Shown here: one piece after another, positions 1 through 7,966 of the stretch
Position numbering within the stretch: position 1 is the stretch's first letter
Layout of the letters: each line of letters begins with the position of its first letter
NCBI GenBank assembly: GCA_021162285.1
Contig: JAGGYZ010000219.1
Coordinates: 1-18,768 of the forward strand
Direction of reading: 5' to 3'
Origin: Candidatus Fermentibacteraceae bacterium
Lineage (GTDB): Bacteria > Fermentibacterota > Fermentibacteria > Fermentibacterales > JCC-6
DNA: 18,768 nt
The notes under the pieces: generated by a model
Seen by the model: only the letters and a program-made list of their open reading frames with translations
Database searches by the model: none
Told to the model about the DNA's origin: nothing
Position numbers and translations under genes: made by a program

Positions 1-300
1 ACCGGTTGAAGAGGTGCTTGCGTATACTCTGTACTATCTGGTATTCTGGTGTAAAATCAGAAGAGACTGAAAAGTTACACTAGATCGAAGAAATAGTGCC
101 TGAACGCGTTGGTATTAATACACCACATTGACGCACGGGGCCCAAAATCAGACTCAAGCTGCTTTTCTATAATATTTTCACCGGCGAGTGTGTATAATTT
201 GCACCAGCGTACGCAATATTTATGAATTTAAAATTTGATTTTTCTTGCACGATGGCACGATGTTAACAGCGCTGTCTTAGTCTCCCTGCAATGTGCATTG
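1..300. other. Mostly non-coding left edge
   Basis: No convincing gene is visible here. On the plus strand an open frame enters from the left edge and stops with TGA at 68-70, reading PVEEVLAYTLYYLVFWCKIR then RD. It could be the C-terminus of an upstream gene, but it is too short to identify. The stretch 71-300 is AT-rich and has only scattered elements: TATAAT-like hexamers at 168-173 and 193-198 without a matching -35 box, and a perfect 10-bp palindrome ACAGCGCTGT at 266-275. Confidence 0.5.
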
Positions 301-330
301 AAAAAGGGGCGACGGACAAGCCGTCGCCCC
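301..330 (-). terminator. Rho-independent terminator of pilA
   Basis: A perfect 10-bp GC-rich stem (306-315 pairs with 321-330, GGGGCGACGG with CCGTCGCCCC) closes a 5-nt loop. Read on the minus strand it is followed by five T residues (301-305). It lies about 24 nt beyond the pilin stop codon, so it ends the pilA transcript. There is no T-run on the plus-strand side, so it acts in one direction. Confidence 0.93.
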
Positions 331-353
331 AAAGAACAAAACAACAGTACAGA

Positions 354-701
354 CTACACGCCTGAATCATGCCAGCTGGCAACACCATTGGAAATATGAC
401 CATGTCCAGTAACCGCGCATGAAATATTAAACTCATTAGAGGCTACGACACCCAATGAGTACGCTGAGCCAGAAGGACAAATAACACCGGACATCTCGAT
501 AGATACAAGGTTGTCTGTGTAAGTCTCGTTGGTCGCAAAGTAGATAACTTCCTGGCTGGCGATCGTACGCATGTTGGCACGGCAGGCGTTCCTTCTGGCA
601 CTCTCGGAAACATCGCTGAACTTAGGTATTGCGATTGCGGCAAGGATACCAATGATCACAACAACGATCATCAGCTCGATGAGGGTGAAACCTTTCTTCA
701 T
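354..701 (-). CDS. pilA: Type IV pilin / pseudopilin-like major subunit
   Basis: This is a short type IV pilin. The leader MKKG is followed by a class III prepilin peptidase site, G|FTLIELMIVVVIIGILAA, with the invariant Glu at mature position 5. A long hydrophobic helix (mature residues 1-25) serves for membrane anchoring and filament packing. The mature protein is about 111 aa, smaller than the usual 140-160 aa, so the globular head is small. Three cysteines remain (Cys41, Cys76 and Cys96, counted from the first of two tandem ATGs). The last two, in a CPSGSAY context and an ISCAVTGHGH context, could form a C-terminal disulfide loop. The second ATG (701) is chosen because the AAAGGAG ribosome site is 6 nt from it but only 3 nt from the ATG at 704. 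The gene has its own sigma-54 promoter and terminator, next to pilSR. Which pilin is the major subunit in this organism is inferred. Confidence 0.93.
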   Translation of the reverse strand: MKKGFTLIELMIVVVIIGILAAIAIPKFSDVSESARRNACRANMRTIASQEVIYFATNETYTDNLVSIEMSGVICPSGSAYSLGVVASNEFNISCAVTGHGHISNGVASWHDSGV

Positions 702-707
702 CATATT

Positions 708-714
708 CTCCTTT
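708..714 (-). promoter_or_regulatory. Ribosome binding site of pilA
   Basis: AAAGGAG on the minus strand. It lies 6 nt before the ATG at 701 and 3 nt before the ATG at 704, which favours the downstream start and a four-residue MKKG leader. Confidence 0.8.
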
Positions 715-754
715 CAAGAGAATGGGGTAAACAAAAACATGCACACATACTATA

Positions 755-770
755 AGCAAAATCAGTGCCA
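755..770 (-). promoter_or_regulatory. Sigma-54 (-24/-12) promoter of pilA
   Basis: On the minus strand the site reads TGGCAC, five bases, then TTGCT. The invariant GG (769-768) and GC (757-756) are exactly 10 nt apart, matching the RpoN consensus TGGCAC-N5-TTGC. A start near 744 would leave a leader of roughly 43 nt before the pilA ATG. Sigma-54 control of pilA by PilR is established in Pseudomonas, Myxococcus and Geobacter, and here pilR ends 88 nt upstream of the site. Confidence 0.9.
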
Positions 771-802
771 GAGTCACAATGGTCTATACCATTCACGATA
801 CT

Positions 803-839
803 CACTAAACTGCCAATCCTGAACATAGTTCTGTTAGTG
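803..839. promoter_or_regulatory. Inverted repeats upstream of the pilA -24 box; candidate PilR site
   Basis: Two nested symmetric elements lie here. CACTAA (803-808) is the inverse of TTAGTG (834-839), and between them GAAC-ATA-GTTC (821-831) is a perfect palindrome around a 3-nt centre. They lie about 60-95 nt upstream of the predicted pilA start site, the usual distance for enhancer binding by an NtrC-type activator. Assignment to PilR is inference from position only. Confidence 0.3.
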
Positions 840-858
840 TATTGCATTCTGCAAGACC

Positions 859-2241
859 TTACTGTTTGTCTTTCCTTTTGTACTTCTCAAGCCGTCGGTG
901 AAGTGTGGCTTCATTAATACCCAGAATCTTAGCCGCAGCTCGTTTCTGCCCTTCTGCTTTTTTCTCCAGAACATAGAAAATCCATGCTTTTTCAATTTCT
1001 GACAGAAGAGGAAGCGCTGATGTTTCACTATCAAATAAGGAGTTTTCTGCTGGAATTACACTGTCTGCTCTGCTTCCAGATAGAAACCCTGGAAGCTCAT
1101 CTACCTGCACTGTACGTGTACTGGACATAACGCAGACTCTCTCGATAATGTTCTGCAACTCTCTCACATTGCCGGGCCATTTGTACTGTTTAAAAACATC
1201 CAGGGACTCCTGCGAAAACGCCTTACCCGGGTAGTTGCCGTTTTCAAGGAAGTGCTTAACAAGCAGGGGAATGTCTTCATATCGCTCCCGCAGCGGAGGC
1301 ACATAAAGCGGAAGAACATTTAACCTGTAATACAGATCCCGGCGAAAAGTACCGAGCTCAACCATTTCTTTCAGATTGCTGTTTGTGGCGCAGATAAGCC
1401 TGCCTTTGAACGGTTTTGTTGCAGTAGCACCAACAGGCCGCACCTGTCTCTCCTGAATAGCCCTGAGCAGCTTTACCTGAAGATCTTTGTTCAACTCTCC
1501 AATCTCATCGAGGAACAGTGTTCCCCTGCCAGCGGCAATCATCAGCCCCTCTTTGTCTCTGTACGCTCCGGTAAATGATCCTTTTCTGTGACCAAACAGC
1601 TCACTCTCAAGCAGGTTCGGAGAGAGACTGCCACAGTTGATTCCAATAAATGGATCGTCTTTTCTAACACTGTTGTTGTGTATTGCCTTTGCTATAAGTT
1701 CTTTACCAGTACCGCTTTCACCAGAGATTAGAACAGTGCTGGGCTGGTCAGCAACTTTTCTGACCAGTTCCAGAAGCTTGATGATAGACGGCGATTTCCC
1801 AATTATACCCTGGAAGTTGTACTCTTTACTTAGCTTCTGCTTCAACGCCCGGTTTTCCGCCGTGATTCTTTTCTCTCTAACTGCCTTCTCAATAGCAGCA
1901 AGCATCTGACTGGTTTTAAATGGTTTCAACAGATAGTCGGAAGCTCCCTGCCTTACAGCCTTTACCGCTGTATCAATGCTGGAAAACGCAGTCATTAGAA
2001 TGCCAGCTGCATCGGGGTGAGTCTCTCTGATTCCTGCAAACAACTCCAGCCCGCTCATTGCAGGCATTCTGATGTCTGATATAAGCACATTAACAGGGTT
2101 GCTCTCACCCCACTTCAGTGCCTCTTCCGGATGGGAGAAACTCTTCACAGCGTACCCGCTCTGCTCCAGAAGAATACTTAACCACTCCACCATTGATTCT
2201 TCGTCATCAACCAGAAGAATTGAAAGATCCTTTCTATTCAT
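859..2241 (-). CDS. pilR: PilR, sigma-54-dependent response regulator
   Basis: This is an NtrC-family activator of 460 aa from the ATG at 2241. Domains in order (numbering from that ATG): a receiver domain at about 6-120, with acidic pocket DDE (13-15), phospho-acceptor Asp56 in SDIRMP, Thr84 and Lys106; an AAA+ sigma-54 activation domain at about 145-370, with Walker A GESGTGKE (174-181), the sigma-54 contact loop GSFTGA (221-226, Ser in place of the commoner Ala), Walker B GTLFLDEI (240-247) and FRRDLYYRLNV; and a C-terminal Fis-type helix-turn-helix in the last 40 residues (AAAKILGINEATLHRRLEKY). A TTG at 2259 would extend it, but ATG 2241 overlaps the pilS stop by 8 nt, a typical coupled arrangement. 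It is phosphorylated by PilS and drives the sigma-54 promoter of pilA just downstream. Confidence 0.95.
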   Translation of the reverse strand: MNRKDLSILLVDDEESMVEWLSILLEQSGYAVKSFSHPEEALKWGESNPVNVLISDIRMPAMSGLELFAGIRETHPDAAGILMTAFSSIDTAVKAVRQGASDYLLKPFKTSQMLAAIEKAVREKRITAENRALKQKLSKEYNFQGIIGKSPSIIKLLELVRKVADQPSTVLISGESGTGKELIAKAIHNNSVRKDDPFIGINCGSLSPNLLESELFGHRKGSFTGAYRDKEGLMIAAGRGTLFLDEIGELNKDLQVKLLRAIQERQVRPVGATATKPFKGRLICATNSNLKEMVELGTFRRDLYYRLNVLPLYVPPLRERYEDIPLLVKHFLENGNYPGKAFSQESLDVFKQYKWPGNVRELQNIIERVCVMSSTRTVQVDELPGFLSGSRADSVIPAENSLFDSETSALPLLSEIEKAWIFYVLEKKAEGQKRAAAKILGINEATLHRRLEKYKRKDKQ

Positions 2242-3841
2242 ACACACCCGACCCTGCAACTGGAAGCTTAATAGTGAATACAGCTCCCCCCTGATCTGAA
2301 TTCTCTGCTTCTATGGTACCATTGTGCTCATTTACTATTCTTTTAACAATGTAAAGCCCCAGACCGGTTCCGTGGTCTTTTGATGTTTTGAACGGTTCCC
2401 AAATTCTTTCAATGAAGTCTGCAGGAATCCCTGCACCATTGTCTTTGATGGTAATGTTTACAATTCTGTCATCCTCTGTGTTTGTAACCTCAATAACTAC
2501 CACCGGCTCCGACACGCTGCTTAAAGCCTCCACTGAGTTTCGAATGAGATTCAGGAATACCTGGCTGAGTCGCACACTGCTACCAAACACCATTGGATTC
2601 GTGTCTGAGCGGGAAACCTTAAGTGATACACCACCTGCAAAACCATGCTTGGCACTTTCAACACTGTCTGTCAGCACACTGCTTACATCGACTTTTGAGA
2701 ACGGGAAATCAGAGCTGTTTCTGGAAAGAGACAGGTAACCTTCAATAAGCTCGGAAACCCGTCGGGACTGCTTTTCTATCAGGGAGGCCATCTGATTAGC
2801 CTTCTCGCGGTCAAGATCACCACCGGCAAGAATCTGAGCTGCTCCGCTCATTGACGCGAGAGGATTCCTTATTTCATGAGCCATTGTGGCACTGAGTTTT
2901 CCAATCAGGGAAAGCTTGTCTCTCTCCTCAAGGGCAGCCTGGGAATTTCTGAGCTCGGTGGTGTCTGTAAGAATTACGATTGCCCCTCCCGTGTCCCCGT
3001 AATGGCTGAATCTGCATTCAACGACTTTTTCGTCAATAATTATATCTATTCGTGGCGGGAAATCCTTGTTTTTAAGAAAGCTTCTGACTATTTCACCAAG
3101 CTGCGAATCGAGCATCGGTTTGTCGGTTCCTAGAAGCTCTGCCACCGCCGGATTACTGCTGATCATGTCTCCATTTACGTCAACCACAACAACACCATCA
3201 TGAAGACTGTCCAGTATGTGTCTGCTTCTTGCCCTGAGCTCTGCCAGATTATTCAATACCATCTGAAGATGCCCGCTTTCCGTGTACAGAGACTGGGCAA
3301 GCATTCCTGAAGCGATTCCCGAGGCTACAAGCAGAAGCCCGTTAATCAGTATTCTAAGTGCTATATAAGTAACAGAGATTTTCAGGTAACCGCTTTGAAC
3401 CAGCGTTTCAAGAAGTGGACTGAGCGAGGATTTCAGCCCCGGAACATTAAGTGCCAGAAAGGAAAAAACAGTTGCAAGCAGAACATCAGCACCGGCCGCA
3501 ACCAGCCCACCGGATACCCCTAGATAAAACCCGTAGGAGAGAACATGCACAACAAGAAATGGCATGAAGGGACCATCAACTCCACCGCTGACGTAAATAA
3601 CCAGGCTCAAGAGGAAGGAATCTATAGAAAGCAGAAACCAGTAAGGTTTTCTGCTTTCCAAGTTCCTCTTCATGTAGTAATTTGCTATGAAAGAACTCAG
3701 AAATGCAACAGCAGTCACACTGCCGTAGATAATTGTAAACTCTATCTGATGCATGGCAACAATACCGGAAAGAGAAAGTATTCCCAGAACGGAAAGGCGC
3801 CCCACCTGAAGCCAGGTGCGGCGCCTTTTACTTACAAACAT
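2234..3841 (-). CDS. pilS: PilS, membrane sensor histidine kinase
   Basis: This 535-aa kinase pairs with PilR. The first ~185 residues hold about six hydrophobic segments, as in PilS proteins, where they are thought to sense pilin in the inner membrane. A PAS domain follows (about 205-300, HILDSLHDGVVVVDVNGDMI). The HisKA H-box is MAHEIRNPLASM with His322 as the phosphorylation site. The ATPase domain has N-box NLIRNSVEAL (431-440), G1 DNGAGIP (467-473), the F-box region WEPF and G2 GTGLGLYI (491-498). The gene starts 9 nt after the pilC stop with a weak ribosome site (GGAA). Codons 5-16 coincide with a strong hairpin (3793-3828), which may affect its expression. Confidence 0.95.
   Translation of the reverse strand: MFVSKRRRTWLQVGRLSVLGILSLSGIVAMHQIEFTIIYGSVTAVAFLSSFIANYYMKRNLESRKPYWFLLSIDSFLLSLVIYVSGGVDGPFMPFLVVHVLSYGFYLGVSGGLVAAGADVLLATVFSFLALNVPGLKSSLSPLLETLVQSGYLKISVTYIALRILINGLLLVASGIASGMLAQSLYTESGHLQMVLNNLAELRARSRHILDSLHDGVVVVDVNGDMISSNPAVAELLGTDKPMLDSQLGEIVRSFLKNKDFPPRIDIIIDEKVVECRFSHYGDTGGAIVILTDTTELRNSQAALEERDKLSLIGKLSATMAHEIRNPLASMSGAAQILAGGDLDREKANQMASLIEKQSRRVSELIEGYLSLSRNSSDFPFSKVDVSSVLTDSVESAKHGFAGGVSLKVSRSDTNPMVFGSSVRLSQVFLNLIRNSVEALSSVSEPVVVIEVTNTEDDRIVNITIKDNGAGIPADFIERIWEPFKTSKDHGTGLGLYIVKRIVNEHNGTIEAENSDQGGAVFTIKLPVAGSGVYE
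3793..3828. promoter_or_regulatory. Strong hairpin inside the first codons of pilS
   Basis: Outer arms AAAGGCGC (3793-3800) and GCGCCTTT (3821-3828) and inner arms CACCTG (3803-3808) and CAGGTG (3813-3818) are perfectly complementary. They are separated by a 2x2 internal loop and closed by a 4-nt loop: 14 bp in all. It begins about 13 nt after the pilS start codon. In mRNA it could slow translation initiation or act as an attenuator that lowers kinase dose relative to upstream genes. It also encodes the basic and aromatic residues SKRRRTWLQVG, so the structure could be incidental. Confidence 0.55.
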
Positions 3842-3850
3842 GAGTTCCGT

Positions 3851-5056
3851 TTACCCGCCGACTGTCTGAATCATGTCAAAGATAGGCAGGTACATGGCAA
3901 CCACCAGTGCACCGACAAATCCACCCAGGAACACGATCATTATTGGCTCTATCGTAGAAGCCATACCGTCAACCATAACTTTTACCTCTTCATCGTAAAA
4001 GTCGGCAACCTTTACAAGCATCTCATCAAGCCCGCCTGTTTCCTCACCGACAGCAATCATCTGTGTAACCATTGTAGGAAACACACCGGACTCTTCAAGA
4101 GGCCCGGCAATGTTCTCTCCTCCGGAAATACTTACCCTGGCTTTCATGATGGCATCGCTTATCACTCTGTTACCCGCGGTTTTTGCAGTGATGTTAAGGC
4201 CGTCTAGAATGGCAACACCTGAAGAAGTAAGTGTTCCAAGAGTTCTTGTGAAACGGGCGATGGACATCTTTCTGTTGATTTGCCCGAACACAGGAAGAGA
4301 CAGCTTAACAGTATCTATAACCTTCTCCCCGCTGTTCGTCTTGTAGTAGGCGTTGTAGGCAAAAATAATTCCACCTATTCCAAGCAGTATGAGCAGAACA
4401 TAATGCTGCACAAAATCAGACGCATCCACAACAACCTGGGTCATTGCAGGTAATTCGCCGCCCAGGTCTTCAAACATTTTTTCAAAAATGGGAATGACAA
4501 AAATAAGCATGGCAAGTGTTGCTACTAGAACAACAACCAGTACCACAACTGGATACATCATCGCACTTTTAATTTTAGACTGAAGTGTGGCCGCATCTTC
4601 AAGGTAGTCTGCAAGCCTGGCAAGAATAGTATCCAGGATACCACCCTGTTCTCCGGCAGCAACCATGTTTACATAAAGCTCTGAGAACACTTTTTTATGC
4701 CTGCCCAGAGATTCAGCAAGAGTTCCACCTTTTTCCACATCGTTGGTAACCTCAACGATGATGTTTTTGAAAACTTTGTTCTCCTGCTGCCGTCCGAGAA
4801 TCTGCAGACAGCCAACAAGAGGAAGACCGGCGTTTATCATAACACTGAACTGTCTGGTAAAAGTGGACAGCTCCTTTGCTTTTACACCGGAACCGATAAC
4901 ACCGAAGGTTGACATATCGAAGCCACCTTTGATGTTGGTTATGACGATTCCCCTGGCTTCAAGCTGTTCCTTCACCCCGGCACGGGATTTTGCCTCCATG
5001 GTTCCATTCAAGGTTCGTCCCTGCCGGTTAGTCCCCGTCCATTGAAATTCAGCCAT
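3851..5056 (-). CDS. pilC: PilC, inner-membrane platform of the pilus
   Basis: A 401-aa GspF/PilC family protein, the usual length. It has two T2SSF domains, about residues 66-189 and 269-391, each with the family glycine-rich motif (AAGEQGGILD at 133-142, AVGEETGGLDE at 335-345). Hydrophobic segments lie near 168-190, 219-237 and 371-391, and the protein ends in PIFDMIQTVGG. PilC sits in the inner membrane and links the cytoplasmic ATPases PilB and PilT to pilin insertion or removal. The start ATG is 5 nt after a G-rich ribosome site (AAAGGGGGG) that overlaps the pilT stop codon. Gaps of 12 nt to pilT and 9 nt to pilS place it in one transcript. Confidence 0.96.
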   Translation of the reverse strand: MAEFQWTGTNRQGRTLNGTMEAKSRAGVKEQLEARGIVITNIKGGFDMSTFGVIGSGVKAKELSTFTRQFSVMINAGLPLVGCLQILGRQQENKVFKNIIVEVTNDVEKGGTLAESLGRHKKVFSELYVNMVAAGEQGGILDTILARLADYLEDAATLQSKIKSAMMYPVVVLVVVLVATLAMLIFVIPIFEKMFEDLGGELPAMTQVVVDASDFVQHYVLLILLGIGGIIFAYNAYYKTNSGEKVIDTVKLSLPVFGQINRKMSIARFTRTLGTLTSSGVAILDGLNITAKTAGNRVISDAIMKARVSISGGENIAGPLEESGVFPTMVTQMIAVGEETGGLDEMLVKVADFYDEEVKVMVDGMASTIEPIMIVFLGGFVGALVVAMYLPIFDMIQTVGG

Positions 5057-5068
5057 AGGTTCCCCCCT

Positions 5069-6139
5069 TTATAAAATCTCTCTTCCAGTAAGCATCATCT
5101 GCTCCAGTTCAATGGGATTCACCGATTGTTCAAGTGCAGAAGCTTTAGTGATCTCTCTGTTGTAGTATAGTCTGTAAAGGGATTGATTCATAGTCTGCAT
5201 TCCATGCTTCTGCCCTGCCTGCATCATTCCGTATATCTGATGCAGTTTATCATCTCTTATAGCAGCTTTAACTGCAGGAGTACACACAAGCACCTCTGCT
5301 GCAAGAGCCCTGCCTATCCCCCTCTGTCTGGGAATAAGCTGCTGTGTAAGTACTCCAAGCAGAACAAACGACAACTGACTTCTTACCTGAGACTGACTTG
5401 ATGCAGGAAATGTATCAATAATTCTGTTGATAGACTCATAGGTACTGTTGGTGTGAAGAGTAGCCAGAGTAAGGTGACCGGTTTCTGCAACATTCAGTGC
5501 AACCGACATCGTCTCTTTATCACGCATCTCTCCTATCAGTGCAACATCAGGGTCCTGACGCAGAAGGTACCTGAGAGCTTTCTGAAATGATTCTGTATCA
5601 CTGCCTATTTCCCTCTGGTTCACAATACCCTTGTCGTGATGATGCACATACTCGATTGGATCTTCAATGGTAATAATATGACACCTGCGTTTGCTGTTTA
5701 CCCTTTTGACTATTGAAGCAAGTGTGGTGGATTTACCGCAGCCTGTCGGACCTGTTACAAGGATCAACCCCTGTCTCTTATCTGCAAGGTTAGTAACTAT
5801 ATCGGGAAGACCCAGCTCGTCAAAATCCATAATCTCGTAGGGTATTACCCTTATTGCTGAAGCCACACAACCCCTCTGTGTGAAAATATTTGCTCTGAAT
5901 CGTGACAGCCCTTTTATTCCAAAAGCAAAGTCAAGCTCCTTATCCATCTCAAAGCGCTTTTTCTGCTCATCTTTCAGAAGGCTGTAAACCAGTGACTGTG
6001 TTTCATTAGGGGTAAGAGGATCATACTCCATACGAGTCAGTTCACCATCAATTCTGATGGTCGGCGGTGCACCAACGGTAAGATGAAGATCCGTGGCTCT
6101 TCTCTCCATCATTTCCTTCAGGAGCGTCTTTATGTTCAT
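5069..6139 (-). CDS. pilT: PilT, pilus retraction ATPase
   Basis: The 356-aa retraction motor (from the ATG at 6139) is of typical PilT length. Using that numbering it has an N-terminal PAS-like domain (DLHLTVGAPP near 17-26), Walker A GPTGCGKST (130-138), Asp box IEDPIEYV (158-165), Walker B DVALIGEMRD (198-207) and His box ATLHTN (226-231). It also has the C-terminal AIRDDKLHQIYGMMQ region that corresponds to the AIRNLIRE motif needed for retraction in PilT. It lacks the zinc cysteines of PilB. A GTG at 6154 would add five residues, but that stretch is the ribosome site itself (AAGGAGG), so the ATG is preferred. It lies 36 nt downstream of the second pilB. Confidence 0.96.
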   Translation of the reverse strand: MNIKTLLKEMMERRATDLHLTVGAPPTIRIDGELTRMEYDPLTPNETQSLVYSLLKDEQKKRFEMDKELDFAFGIKGLSRFRANIFTQRGCVASAIRVIPYEIMDFDELGLPDIVTNLADKRQGLILVTGPTGCGKSTTLASIVKRVNSKRRCHIITIEDPIEYVHHHDKGIVNQREIGSDTESFQKALRYLLRQDPDVALIGEMRDKETMSVALNVAETGHLTLATLHTNSTYESINRIIDTFPASSQSQVRSQLSFVLLGVLTQQLIPRQRGIGRALAAEVLVCTPAVKAAIRDDKLHQIYGMMQAGQKHGMQTMNQSLYRLYYNREITKASALEQSVNPIELEQMMLTGREIL

Positions 6140-6144
6140 ACTAC

Positions 6145-6151
6145 CCTCCTT
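6145..6151 (-). promoter_or_regulatory. Ribosome binding site of pilT
   Basis: AAGGAGG on the minus strand, 5 nt before the ATG at 6139. It fixes that ATG as the start instead of the in-frame GTG at 6154, which overlaps this site. Confidence 0.85.
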
Positions 6152-6175
6152 CACAGGGCCATGCCCCGGAATAAA

Positions 6176-7966
6176 CTATGGCGAAATAGAACTGATCTGT
6201 TTTTCCAGTTTGCAGTTCATCGCGGCAATCTTAACATCTTCCTCATCGTCAGCTGTAACCCTTGCAACTTCCTCAAGGGTAATCATACCCTTTTTAAACT
6301 TTGCTACGGCATCCATCCTCAATGTGCGCATACCATTCTTCACCGCAAGCAGTCTTAACTCTGTTGAGGAAACACGGTTAATAACAGCCTGCTTCAGCTC
6401 TCTATTGAGGGTAAGAACCTCATATATGCCCTTTCGCCCTTTGGTTCCGGAACCTCCGCAGTATTTGCATCCCCGCCCTCGCATAGTCTTGATTCCCGAC
6501 ATTTCAGCAGGGTCAATACCAACTTCCTGAAGCTCAGAATCTTTCCATGTATAAGGCTCTTTGCATTTTTTGCAGATTGTCTTCACAAGTCTCTGTGCCA
6601 TTATGGTCCTGATTGCACTGGAAACAAGAAATGGCTTGATCCCTATATCAACAAGCCTGTTAATTGTACCCGGAGCATCATTTGTATGTATTGTGGAGAA
6701 AACCAGCTGCCCTGTCAAGGCTGCCTTTATTGCAATTGAAGCTGTTTCGAAATCCCGTATCTCACCAACCATGATTATATTCGGATCCTGTCTCAGTATT
6801 GCCTTCAGAGCCGCTGCAAAATCGTAGCCCATGGAGAAGTCAATCTGGGTCTGGACAAGCCCGTCTATGTTGTATTCCACAGGGTCTTCTGCGGTATGTA
6901 TGTTAACAGCAGGTGTGTTGAGGGAGCTCAACGCAGAGTACAGAGTTGTGGTTTTACCACTGCCTGTAGGACCGGTAACAAGAACAATACCGAACGGAGA
7001 GTTAACTCCTGCCAGAAATGCCTTCAGGGCATCTTCAGGAAATCCCAGGTCTCTGAGATCCAGCTGGAGATTCCCCCTGTCAAGAATTCGGAGCACAATC
7101 TTTTCGCCATCAATTCCCGGAACCGAATTTACCCGGAAATCTATTATCCTGTTGTCCACCTTTGCTTTTATTCTACCATCCTGCGTCCGTCTACGCTCTG
7201 CTATATTCATACCGGACATTATTTTAAGCCTCGAGAGTATCGGATTCTGCATCTGGGGATTGATCTTGTACACTTCCGAGCAGAGACCGTCACGCCTGTA
7301 CCTGATTCTAAGATATTTCTCGTAGGGCTCTATGTGAATATCTGAAACCTCTGATCTAACAGCTCTTGCAATCATGCCATCTACAAATTTTATTACAGGT
7401 GCATCAGACTCTCCGATAAGATCGTCTTCCAGATCGAACTCATCATCAAATTCCTCGCCCTCAAGGCTTGAAACCTGTTCAAGAAAGTCCTCATCCTCGT
7501 CATAATCATCCAGGGTTTCATCTACACTTACCAGCGCATCTATCTGACCATAAACATCGTCAAGAGCCCTTCTTACAGCAGACGGAGCAGATGCGTAAAC
7601 CACAACTTCCTTGCCTGTTGCAAACTTGATCTCATCTATTACATACAGGTTGGCCGGATCAGCCATTGCAGCAAACAGCGTGTTATCCTCTACCCTCACG
7701 GGAACAACAAGGTTTTCCCTGGCAAACGACTCGTTCAGCAATGATGAATTTTTTGAATCCAGACCAGTTTCATTGAGGTAAACTGGATCAATACCGTAGA
7801 TTTCAGCGAGAAACTCTGTTATCAATTCCTCCGTTACCTGCCCGCCAAGAACAAGAGCTTCAGCCAGTGCCGTTTCACCGGGACCCCACTCCCCGGCAAT
7901 TCTGTCAACATCTTCCTGCTCAACCAGGCCGGACTGCAACAAAACCATTGCCAGACGGTTATACAT
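6176..7966 (-). CDS. pilB: PilB/GspE-type assembly ATPase, second copy
   Basis: A 596-aa extension-type ATPase. In order: an N-terminal MshEN-like domain (1-140), a very acidic linker (about 149-184, rich in D and E), an N2 domain (SDIHIEPYEKYLRIRYRRDG), Walker A GPTGSGKTT (332-340), Asp box TAEDPVEY (358-365), Walker B NIIMVGEIRD (396-405) and His box STIHTND. The two zinc pairs are CKKC (465-468) and CKYC (500-503). These features place it with PilB/GspE, not PilT. Its N-terminal repeats have lost the residues expected for c-di-GMP contact: RLG is RLA in the first and ALA in the second, and the closing Gln is Trp and Ile. Its start overlaps the stop of the first pilB by 8 nt. It may be a second extension motor or a GspE-like partner of another secretion system. 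Confidence 0.93.
   Translation of the reverse strand: MYNRLAMVLLQSGLVEQEDVDRIAGEWGPGETALAEALVLGGQVTEELITEFLAEIYGIDPVYLNETGLDSKNSSLLNESFARENLVVPVRVEDNTLFAAMADPANLYVIDEIKFATGKEVVVYASAPSAVRRALDDVYGQIDALVSVDETLDDYDEDEDFLEQVSSLEGEEFDDEFDLEDDLIGESDAPVIKFVDGMIARAVRSEVSDIHIEPYEKYLRIRYRRDGLCSEVYKINPQMQNPILSRLKIMSGMNIAERRRTQDGRIKAKVDNRIIDFRVNSVPGIDGEKIVLRILDRGNLQLDLRDLGFPEDALKAFLAGVNSPFGIVLVTGPTGSGKTTTLYSALSSLNTPAVNIHTAEDPVEYNIDGLVQTQIDFSMGYDFAAALKAILRQDPNIIMVGEIRDFETASIAIKAALTGQLVFSTIHTNDAPGTINRLVDIGIKPFLVSSAIRTIMAQRLVKTICKKCKEPYTWKDSELQEVGIDPAEMSGIKTMRGRGCKYCGGSGTKGRKGIYEVLTLNRELKQAVINRVSSTELRLLAVKNGMRTLRMDAVAKFKKGMITLEEVARVTADDEEDVKIAAMNCKLEKQISSISP

Noticed and set aside
160..200. Promoters at TATAAT boxes 168-173 and 193-198
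   Set aside because: No -35 box at 16-18 nt spacing, and no gene downstream on the plus strand.
2242..2259. TTG start for pilR
   Set aside because: It adds six residues outside the receiver domain; the ATG at 2241 with an 8-nt pilS overlap is the standard arrangement.
3545..4207. 220-codon plus-strand frame opposite the pilS-pilC junction
   Set aside because: Both genes beneath it are clear family members; the composition is that of an antisense shadow.
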